A stretch of DNA of 46,187 nucleotides. Origin: a virus. A program made the position numbers and the translations under genes. The notes beneath the pieces were generated by a model that saw only the letters and a list, made by a program, of their open reading frames with translations, searched no databases and was not told the DNA's origin. How positions within the stretch are numbered: position 1 is the stretch's first letter; the number at the start of each line of letters is the position of its first letter. Shown here in pieces: positions 16,057 to 22,187 of this stretch. The DNA lies in the IMG/VR virus record IMGVR_UViG_3300034106_003513, positions 1 to 46,187 of that record, one strand, 5' to 3'.

Positions 16057-16375
16057 GTCTCGCCTCCTCAAGCGCGCGCAGGGCGGCGTCGAGGTCGAGC
16101 ATGGGCGTAAGAGCCACGCCGCTCATGACCCCCTTCGCCGCCTCGCAAACCTCGTGCATCGCCGCGAGCACTTCCGCGCGAGGGATCGGGTGCGTGCTGC
16201 GCATCGCGCTTGAGTCCTCGCTTGCGTGCTTCCATGTCCAAGGCGGAACGAAGAACATCTCGCGCGTCACGCCGTCGTGCGCAGGAATGATCCGCAGCAC
16301 GAAAGGCTGGCCACCATCGCGCTTGAAGTGGTAGTGGCCATCCTCGCGCGGCGGCTCGCTCGTCCACGCGGTCAT
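16049..16375 (-). CDS. Hypothetical protein
   Basis: A 108-residue protein starting at ATG 16375, which overlaps the upstream stop as ATGA. The N-terminal half looks like a small beta domain (WTSEPPREDGHYHFKRDGGQ, PFVLRIIPAHDGVTREMFFV), a pattern I have seen in short phage proteins. The C-terminal half is helical (EVLAAMHEVCEAAKGVMSGV, LDLDAALRALEEARR). Function unknown. Confidence 0.7.
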   Translation of the reverse strand: MTAWTSEPPREDGHYHFKRDGGQPFVLRIIPAHDGVTREMFFVPPWTWKHASEDSSAMRSTHPIPRAEVLAAMHEVCEAAKGVMSGVALTPMLDLDAALRALEEARRG

Positions 16376-17340
16376 TGGCCACGCTCCACGGTCTCGATGA
16401 CCGGCAGTGCGACGCGGTGGGCGCGGAGGACGCCGTTGCTTCTCAGCGCATCCTTGGCGCACCCAAAGCCAACGGTCACTTCGCCGTCGGCGTACTCGCC
16501 AAGCCAGCACTCCAGCACGCGCGCGGGCGGCTGCGAGGACACGGGCGCGCTCGGCTCGCCGCGTTGGCGGGCGGTGTAGAGCTTCATGAGCAACTCCCAC
16601 GGCGCTGGGTTGTAGGGCGGAACGTCCTCCGCCATGAATCGACACGCTTCGTCCGCGTACGCCACCGCAGCGCGCGTGTACTCGTCGGGGCGCAACGCCT
16701 CGCCGTGCGCCTTCTTCTCGCTCTCCAGCGCGCGTTGCAGGTCGGCGAGCTGCGCCTTGAAGCTGCGGCGGGCGGCGTCAAGGACCTCGCGCTGCGACTC
16801 CATGACAGACTGAGCCCCGCTCAGATGGAGCCTCGCATCGTCGCGCTCGTGCTTCGCCGCGCTCAACGCACGCTGCGCCGCGTTCAGCTCGTTCGCGTTG
16901 CGAGTCGCCAGCGCGCGCATCGCTTCCGCGTGCTTGGCCTCAATGGAGTCAATCTGCGCGTAAAGCCTCGTTGTGGTGCGATTTAGCTTGCTCATCGCCT
17001 CGTCGCGCTCTTTCTCGGCGGCGGCGAGCTTGGCGCGCAGGAGGTCTAACTGGCCCTTCAACCAATCTCGATCGCACTTGATTGCGATGTTTTCGTCCCC
17101 CATCTTGGCGCGCTCCTTCTCCACAGCGGCGAGCGTGATGCCCTGCGCTTTGAGTAGCTCGGTCGTCTGGTCAAGCTGACGCCGCGTGCTGTCCAGCGTG
17201 ACGCGCAAGAGTTCCACGTCGCCCCCCTCCACCGGCTCGCTCTCGCAAAAGGCGCGGACTGCCGACTCAAGCTGGAACTCCCTATCCACCGGGTCCGGGT
17301 CCGCCCACGCCTCCCGCAGTTTCTTCTCAGCGCCGTTCAC
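16372..17340 (-). CDS. Long coiled-coil protein
   Basis: A 322-residue protein from GTG 17340 (GTGA overlap). Residues about 40-215 form a continuous coiled coil (LLRVTLDSTRRQLDQTTELL, DLLRAKLAAAEKERDEAMSK, RDDARLHLSGAQSVMESQRE). The last 100 residues are a small globular part with aromatic residues (MAEDVPPYNPAPWELLMKLY, VLECWLGEYADGEVTVGFGC). It is the longest gene of this block apart from the beta-helix and PAPS-like genes. Function unknown; a scaffold or host-binding role is possible. Confidence 0.7.
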   Translation of the reverse strand: MNGAEKKLREAWADPDPVDREFQLESAVRAFCESEPVEGGDVELLRVTLDSTRRQLDQTTELLKAQGITLAAVEKERAKMGDENIAIKCDRDWLKGQLDLLRAKLAAAEKERDEAMSKLNRTTTRLYAQIDSIEAKHAEAMRALATRNANELNAAQRALSAAKHERDDARLHLSGAQSVMESQREVLDAARRSFKAQLADLQRALESEKKAHGEALRPDEYTRAAVAYADEACRFMAEDVPPYNPAPWELLMKLYTARQRGEPSAPVSSQPPARVLECWLGEYADGEVTVGFGCAKDALRSNGVLRAHRVALPVIETVERGQ

Positions 17341-17495
17341 TTCTCGTCTCCCTTGTAGCGACCCGCGCGGTTCCCATACGACCGCCAAGCTCCGCGCGGG
17401 TCAGTCCCAGGCTTGACGGTTTTCCAGTACGTGTACGCAGCCAACGCCGCCTCCGCTGCCCAGAATGCGAACAGGGAGAGGACGGCGCAGGCCAT
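17337..17495 (-). CDS. Small membrane protein
   Basis: A 52-residue protein from ATG 17495. Residues 2-20 are hydrophobic (ACAVLSLFAFWAAEAALAA), consistent with a signal anchor, and the rest is polar and basic (KTVKPGTDPRGAWRSYGNRA). It ends with a GTGA overlap and starts two bases after the upstream stop. Function unknown. Confidence 0.55.
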   Translation of the reverse strand: MACAVLSLFAFWAAEAALAAYTYWKTVKPGTDPRGAWRSYGNRAGRYKGDEK

Positions 17496-17497
17496 GA

Positions 17498-17818
17498 CTA
17501 GATGCGCTCCCGAGCGATGCCGTTGAGGGCCGCGCTCGCTTGCTCCAATGCCGCGCGGTGTTCCGCGTCGTTGCTGCCAGCGGTCGCCAGCAGGATCAGC
17601 GCCTCGTCGATCTTCTCGATCGCGGTGCGCGTCGCTCGCCACTGGGGCGAGTTGCGCAGGACACGGCGGGATTCGCGCTCGGCCAGTTCGGCGGCCTTGG
17701 CGCGGTAGGCTTCGATACGTTGTTGAGGTGTGCGTCGCATGGGCCAAATCCAAACACCACGCCCGCAGCCGCGCAAGCCGAATCCGCAGAAAAAGTAGCC
17801 AAACGCACCTAAACCCAT
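17498..17818 (-). CDS. Small hypothetical protein, first gene of the accessory block
   Basis: A 106-residue frame from ATG 17818, which has a strong ribosome site (AGGAG seven bases upstream). The first 26 residues are Gly/Phe/Trp-rich and hydrophobic; the remainder from residue 27 (MRRTPQQRIEAYRAKAAELA) is a typical helical phage protein, so ATG 17740 is an alternative start giving 80 residues. If 17818 is right, the left arm of the inverted repeat at 17791-17805 lies inside the gene. It is the first gene of the leftward operon. Confidence 0.6.
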   Translation of the reverse strand: MGLGAFGYFFCGFGLRGCGRGVWIWPMRRTPQQRIEAYRAKAAELAERESRRVLRNSPQWRATRTAIEKIDEALILLATAGSNDAEHRAALEQASAALNGIARERI

Positions 17819-17852
17819 GCGGCTCCTAGCCTTGCTACGTTTGGCTACTTTT
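17791..17852. promoter_or_regulatory. Inverted repeat in divergent promoter region, candidate operator
   Basis: AAAAGTAGCCAAACG (17791-17805) is the perfect reverse complement of CGTTTGGCTACTTTT (17838-17852), 15-base arms with a 32-base spacer. The right arm also carries tandem GCTAC half-sites at 17834-17838 and 17844-17848. The element lies between the leftward accessory operon and the rightward HTH gene. The same half-site arrangement recurs near 28.75-28.81 kb. A role as operator for the neighbouring HTH protein is inferred. Confidence 0.6.
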
Positions 17853-17891
17853 CCCTTGCGCCGCGACCCTCGCTAGGTCTAGCTTCTAGGC

Positions 17892-18128
17892 ATGAAGCTC
17901 AAGCCTGGGCGACCGCCCCGAAGCGGAACCGCGTCCGATCGCGTCCACGCGCCGTTCATCGGCATCAACCGTGTCACGCGCAACCTGTCGCAAGCAGACC
18001 TCGCCCGCCTGGTCGGGGTCAGCAAAGCCGCTCTCTCGTCGTGGGAAGCTCAGCGCAACCGAGCCCCCCGTCCCATCCTCCTCAAGATCGCCCGCGTCCT
18101 GCGCGTGCGCGTAACCGACCTCCTATGA
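17892..18128 (+). CDS. Xre/Cro-type helix-turn-helix regulator
   Basis: A 78-residue protein made mostly of one HTH domain: LSQADLARLVGVSKAALSSW (residues 32-51) is a textbook Xre/Cro helix-turn-helix with Q33, A37, V41, S44, S48 and W51 in the usual places, followed by ILLKIARVLRVRVTDLL. The basic N-terminus (MKLKPGRPPRSG) may contact DNA. It is the first gene of the rightward replication operon and sits 40 bases from an inverted repeat, so it is a good candidate regulator of both divergent operons. Its stop overlaps the next start as ATGA. Confidence 0.85.
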   Translation: MKLKPGRPPRSGTASDRVHAPFIGINRVTRNLSQADLARLVGVSKAALSSWEAQRNRAPRPILLKIARVLRVRVTDLL

Positions 18129-18946
18129 GTTACCCGAGAGTCAACTGGAGCACGCTCAAGGCCATGAGCGTCAGCCCCAAGCACTACCTGCATGGCCTCA
18201 CAAGCCCCCGCGCCGACACGCCCGCGCTCCAGCTCGGACGCGCGCTGCACTGTCTCGTCTACGAGCCAGGCGAGTTCGCCGTCCGGTACGCAGCCGCGCC
18301 GAACTTCAACCGCGCCTGCAACGACGACACCGCTCGCGCCAAGGGCTACGACGGCGGAAAGCAGGCGGCGCTGGCGTGGGAGGCGTCCAACCAAGAGCGC
18401 GAGATCATCGCGGCTGACATCTACCAGCGCGCCTGCGGGATGCGCGACGCTCTGCTCGCCGATCCCGTCGCTGGACCTCTCATGCGCGGCGGGCGAGTCG
18501 AGCACCGCATCGAGTGGACCGACTCACTCACGGGCATTGAGTGCAAGGGCCGCGTGGACCACGTCAACGGCTGTCTCTCGGACCTCAAGAGCACCCGCTC
18601 TCTCCAATGGTGCGAGCGCGACGCGGCCCGGCTTCAGTACCACGCGCAGCTTGCTTGGTACTCGGACGGCCTCGAAGCGGCTGGGCTGCGCACGGAAGAA
18701 TCACCGCGCCTAGTGTTCGTCGAGTCCGAGCCGCCCTACGACGTGCTCGTGCTGCTTTTCACCGAGGAAGACCTTGCCGCTGGCCGTCGCGTCTACCGCG
18801 CGTGCCTCGACATGCTGGCTGAGTGCCGCAAGACCGGGCTCTATCCCGGCGTGTCCCGTGGCGTCGCGCGGCGGATTCAGTTGCCTGAGTGGGCGCTGGC
18901 CGAGGACGACGTTGAGTTGACGCTGGACGGTGAGGTGCTGCTGTGA
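18125..18946 (+). CDS. RecE-like PD-(D/E)XK exonuclease
   Basis: A 273-residue protein; ATG 18125 overlaps the regulator's stop as ATGA. The N-terminus (NWSTLKAMSVSPKHYLHGLT, then ADTPALQLGRALHCLVYEP) matches the opening of exodeoxyribonuclease VIII (RecE)-type and related PD-(D/E)XK nucleases. The core runs GIECKGRVDHV ... CLSDLKST with D145, D153 and K155 as likely metal and catalytic residues. Such nucleases degrade one strand of duplex DNA for phage recombination. The following genes include an SSB-like protein; a typical annealing protein was not recognised. Confidence 0.85.
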   Translation: MSYPRVNWSTLKAMSVSPKHYLHGLTSPRADTPALQLGRALHCLVYEPGEFAVRYAAAPNFNRACNDDTARAKGYDGGKQAALAWEASNQEREIIAADIYQRACGMRDALLADPVAGPLMRGGRVEHRIEWTDSLTGIECKGRVDHVNGCLSDLKSTRSLQWCERDAARLQYHAQLAWYSDGLEAAGLRTEESPRLVFVESEPPYDVLVLLFTEEDLAAGRRVYRACLDMLAECRKTGLYPGVSRGVARRIQLPEWALAEDDVELTLDGEVLL

Positions 18947-19329
18947 GCCACTGGAAAACCCTGTTCCCCTCGCTCTACCTCGGCGCGCACGACCTGCAAG
19001 GCCGAGACGTAGCGCTCACCATCCGGCGCGTCGTGGCCGAAGAGGTCAAGACCGAGAAGGGCTCCGAGCGCAAGGCGATCGTGTACTTCGTCGAGACGGG
19101 CAAGAAGGCCAAGCCCGGCGAGGAAGAGAAGCGGCTGGTCCTCAACAAGACCAACGCCAAGACCGTCGCCAAGCTCTACGGTCCCGAGATGAACGACTGG
19201 ACGGGCAAGCGCATCACGCTGTTTCCGTCCCGCGTGTCGGCGTTCGGCGAAGAAGTCGAAGCCATCCGTATCCGACCTGTCCCTCCTGCACCTGCACCCT
19301 CACCTGAAACGAAAGAAGAACCCAAGTGA
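18943..19329 (+). CDS. Conserved phage protein of the recombination cluster
   Basis: A 128-residue protein, GTG start overlapping the nuclease stop as GTGA. It has the pattern KTLFPSLYLGAHDLQGRDVA, LTIRRVVAEE, then RLVLNKTNAKTVAKLYGPEM and NDWTGKRITLFPSRVSAFGE. This layout is widespread in phage genomes directly beside exonuclease and SSB-like genes, but no biochemical function is known to me. The predicted fold is small and beta-rich with a Pro/Glu-rich tail. Its place suggests a role in recombination or DNA binding. Confidence 0.75.
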   Translation: MSHWKTLFPSLYLGAHDLQGRDVALTIRRVVAEEVKTEKGSERKAIVYFVETGKKAKPGEEEKRLVLNKTNAKTVAKLYGPEMNDWTGKRITLFPSRVSAFGEEVEAIRIRPVPPAPAPSPETKEEPK

Positions 19330-19775
19330 CGTTCGACATCGACATGGACAACCTCGGAGGCGGCGCAACGCTGACCGGGGTGAACCTCTGGACCATCTCG
19401 TCCTGCTCGCTGACCAAGTCGAGCAAGGGCGACAACATGCTCAAGCTCGACCTCGTTTGCGGCGAGGCCAAGCTCAAGGACAACATCATGCTCGGCGGCG
19501 CGGGCTGGGGCATGGGCCGACGCAAGCTCATCGCCCTCGGCGTCCCCGAGACTGGCAAGCTCACCATCGACCCGCCTGGCTTCATCGGCATGAAGGTGTG
19601 GGCCTCGACCAAGATGGAGCCGAACACTTGGACCGACTCCAAGACGGGCCAGCAGCGCAGCGGCGAGCGGCTGGTCGTGGACGTGAAGGAACTGACGCAC
19701 GCGGGTTTCCAGCACGTCAACAACATCCCCGCTGGATGCACGATGCCCGCTGACGACGACTGCCCGTTCGGCTAG
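19326..19775 (+). CDS. Single-stranded DNA-binding-like protein with acidic tip
   Basis: A 149-residue protein with a GTG start (GTGA overlap). The body is beta-rich (SSCSLTKSSKGDNMLKLDLV, FIGMKVWASTKMEPNTWTDS, LVVDVKELTHAGFQ), resembling small phage OB-fold-like or DUF669-type proteins. The C-terminus ends ADDDCPFG, close to the acidic DDDIPF tip by which bacterial SSB proteins recruit partners. Its neighbours are a RecE-like nuclease and a helicase, so coating of ssDNA during replication or recombination is likely. Confidence 0.7.
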   Translation: MTFDIDMDNLGGGATLTGVNLWTISSCSLTKSSKGDNMLKLDLVCGEAKLKDNIMLGGAGWGMGRRKLIALGVPETGKLTIDPPGFIGMKVWASTKMEPNTWTDSKTGQQRSGERLVVDVKELTHAGFQHVNNIPAGCTMPADDDCPFG

Positions 19776-19778
19776 GCC

Positions 19779-21260
19779 ATGCTCCGCCCCTATCAGCTCC
19801 GCGCGATCGAGATGGTCCGCGCCCGCGTGAAGGACAGGCCGCTGCTCTGTCTCCCCACGGGCGCAGGCAAGACAACCGTCGCGTCCGAGATCATCAAGCG
19901 CACGCTGGAACGGGGGCGGCGCGCAATCTTCCTGGTCCACCGCATCGAGTTGGTGGACCAGGCAGTCGCGCGCTTGGAACAGTTCGGACTCAAGCCCGGT
20001 CGCATCCTCGCTGGCGTCAAGGAGGACCGGGACCGAGCGGTGCAGGTAGCTAGTATCCCGACGCTGCTCAAGCGCGAGCACTGGCCTGCGGATCTGGTGC
20101 TCGTCGATGAATGCGCGCACGCGGTCAGTGCGAGCTGGAAGAAGGTCATCGACCGCTACTCCACCTCCACGGTCATCGGCCTCACCGCAACCCCGATCCG
20201 CCTCGACGGGCGCGGACTCGGCGACCTATTCGGCTGCATCATCGAGCCAGTCACGACGCGAGAGCTGATCGAAGCGGGGCACCTCGTCGAGCCGCGCGTG
20301 TTCGCGCCTCCGGTGGACCTGTCCAACCTGCCCACGCGCGGCGGCGACTACTCGATCCCCGAGCTTGCGGCGCGCGTCTCAGGGCTAACCGGCTCCATCG
20401 TGGGCGAGTGGCAAAAGCACGCGCGCGGCATGAGCACGGTCGTGTTCGCGGTCAACGTGGAGCACTCACGCGCCATCGTGGCTGCGTTCCAAGAGATCGG
20501 CGTCCGGGCCGCGCACGTTGACTACCGCATGGGCCGCGAGCAGCGCCGCCAGACGCTCCAAGACCTGCGGCATGGCGTGCTCGACATGGTCTCCCAAGTG
20601 TCGTTGCTCAGCGAGGGCTGGGACTTGCCGACGCTCCAGTGCGCCGTCCTCGCTCGACCGACACAAAGCCTCGCCCTGTTCCGCCAGATGGTAGGCCGCG
20701 TCATGCGCCCGCCCGGTCCGGTCCTCGTCCTCGATCACGCGGGCAACCACCACGCGCACGGGCTCGTCACTGAACCGATCGAGTGGAGCCTCGACGGGGC
20801 AGTTAGAAACAAGCGCACCGCGCCCAGTGTGGCGACGTGCAAGAACTGCTTCGCCTGCTTCGCGCCCGGCCCCTTGGAGTGCCCGGTCTGCGGCCATCCG
20901 CTGCGGCAAGAGTCCGACGCCGACGCGCCTGCGGTCCACAACCCCGGCGAGCTGGTCGAGCTGAGCATGAGCCCGCCCAAGGCCACGATGGACGAGAAGG
21001 AGTCCACCTACGCACGCATGGTGCAAGCCTGCTCCGATGAGGGCGAGGCGCTAGGCACGGCGCGCGGTCGGTTCAAGCGCCGCTTCGGTGTCTGGCCGCG
21101 CTTCTCCGAGATTGAGCGCAAGCTGTACAAGTGCACGGGCCACGTCTGGGAGACCGTGACCACGCACGCATTCGACTACGTCCGCTGCGCTAGATGCTAC
21201 CAGCGCGGGAACGAGCGGGATTTGGTGGCGCAGCGGGCGGCTTCGAGGATCGTCCGATGA
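19779..21260 (+). CDS. SF2 DEAD/DEAH-box-type helicase with zinc ribbon
   Basis: A 493-residue helicase. Visible motifs: RPYQ (3-6), Walker A PTGAGKTT (26-33), DECAH as motif II (110-114), LTATP as motif III (135-139) and QMVGRVMRP as motif VI (303-311). A zinc ribbon follows (CKNC ... CPVC, about 354-373), and a second Cys/His/Cys group lies near the C-terminus (CTGH, CARC). The layout matches phage and bacterial SF2 helicases of the RecG/UvrB-like translocase group. It probably unwinds or remodels DNA during replication. Its stop overlaps the next start as ATGA. Confidence 0.9.
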   Translation: MLRPYQLRAIEMVRARVKDRPLLCLPTGAGKTTVASEIIKRTLERGRRAIFLVHRIELVDQAVARLEQFGLKPGRILAGVKEDRDRAVQVASIPTLLKREHWPADLVLVDECAHAVSASWKKVIDRYSTSTVIGLTATPIRLDGRGLGDLFGCIIEPVTTRELIEAGHLVEPRVFAPPVDLSNLPTRGGDYSIPELAARVSGLTGSIVGEWQKHARGMSTVVFAVNVEHSRAIVAAFQEIGVRAAHVDYRMGREQRRQTLQDLRHGVLDMVSQVSLLSEGWDLPTLQCAVLARPTQSLALFRQMVGRVMRPPGPVLVLDHAGNHHAHGLVTEPIEWSLDGAVRNKRTAPSVATCKNCFACFAPGPLECPVCGHPLRQESDADAPAVHNPGELVELSMSPPKATMDEKESTYARMVQACSDEGEALGTARGRFKRRFGVWPRFSEIERKLYKCTGHVWETVTTHAFDYVRCARCYQRGNERDLVAQRAASRIVR

Positions 21261-21703
21261 TTGACCACGACGAGGTCCCGACGCGTCTCAATGTGATGAT
21301 GATGCTGTTGGATGAACTCCGCACATTGAACGCCAATTTTTCGGCACTACGTGACTCTGTAGAGCGGCGCAATAGGCGGCCTATGAAGCCGTCCAGTGTG
21401 CGCCCATCAGGCCCAGAAGAGGCAATGGTTTCCCTCATGGATATTTGGTCCAAGAGGTATCCCAATGGAGCAACGGCGCACAAAGCTGCGCTTGATTCGG
21501 TGCACGACGTCGAGCTTCTTGCCGTTCTTGATTCGTTCAATGTTGTAGAGCGCAATGGGACCGCGTCTGGCCGCAAGTTGGGGTACAAGATAAAAATTGC
21601 CGCAGGTCGTCGATTGAATAGGCGACGTTTTGAGAAAATCGGAACGCTTCAAGGCCGAGCGAAATGGTGCGTCCTTGCGGATGGCGAGGATGTGAAGCAA
21701 TGA
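21257..21703 (+). CDS. Hypothetical protein of lower GC content
   Basis: A 148-residue protein from ATG 21257. It is a basic, helical protein (LNVMMMLLDELRTLNANFSA; FEKIGTLQGRAKWCVLADGE near the end) with no recognised domain. Base use is clearly more A/T than in the neighbours: 29 of the 60 bases at 21301-21360 are G or C, and AAT, TTT, GAT and AAA codons are common. This suggests recent acquisition. Both ends are joined by ATGA overlaps, so it has been fitted neatly into the operon. Confidence 0.7.
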   Translation: MIDHDEVPTRLNVMMMLLDELRTLNANFSALRDSVERRNRRPMKPSSVRPSGPEEAMVSLMDIWSKRYPNGATAHKAALDSVHDVELLAVLDSFNVVERNGTASGRKLGYKIKIAAGRRLNRRRFEKIGTLQGRAKWCVLADGEDVKQ

Positions 21704-22008
21704 CCGAATCCGACCTCGTCTCCGCAATCCTGATCTGCCTCGGCACGCGCCCCGGCGTGAAGGTGTGGCGCGCGAACGTGCTCGTGGCGCGTGACCGCAC
21801 GGGCCGAGTCGTCCGCGCTGGCGTCCCAGGGCAGGCCGACATCTCGGGCATCCTCGCACCCAACGGGCGACGGCTCGAAATCGAGTGCAAGACCGCGACC
21901 GGGCGGCAGACTGAAGACCAAAAGCGCTGGCAACGGATGATCGAGGCCCACGGTGGGCTGTACGTGCTGGCGCGGAGTGTGGCGGATGTGGAGATGGCGC
22001 TGCGATGA
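21700..22008 (+). CDS. VRR-NUC domain nuclease
   Basis: A 102-residue single-domain protein. The VRR-NUC signature is visible: VPGQADISGIL with Q45 and D47, then RRLEIECKTATGRQTEDQKR with E62, K64 and Q70, ending GGLYVLARSVADVEMAL. This family belongs to the PD-(D/E)XK nucleases and includes phage enzymes believed to cut branched DNA such as Holliday junctions. Here it would process recombination or packaging intermediates. ATGA overlaps bind it to both neighbours. Confidence 0.88.
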   Translation: MTESDLVSAILICLGTRPGVKVWRANVLVARDRTGRVVRAGVPGQADISGILAPNGRRLEIECKTATGRQTEDQKRWQRMIEAHGGLYVLARSVADVEMALR

Positions 22009-22187
22009 GACGACCCCGTGACTACTTCTTCGGCATCCTGCTCGACCGCAAGGCGGGGCGCATAACGGACGAGGAGTTCAAGCAGCGCTGGGAAGCCGCC
22101 GTCAAACGCGACGACGAGGAGCGCGAGCAAGTTCTTGAGACCATGAAAGCCATGCTCCCGGCCCCAAACCCCGAGACCAAGCCGTGA
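22005..22187 (+). CDS. Small charged hypothetical protein
   Basis: A 60-residue, mostly helical, highly charged protein (YFFGILLDRKAGRITDEEFK, QRWEAAVKRDDEEREQVLE). It overlaps the VRR-NUC stop as ATGA and the primase start as GTGA. Such short helical linkers are common between replication genes. Function unknown. Confidence 0.65.
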   Translation: MRRPRDYFFGILLDRKAGRITDEEFKQRWEAAVKRDDEEREQVLETMKAMLPAPNPETKP

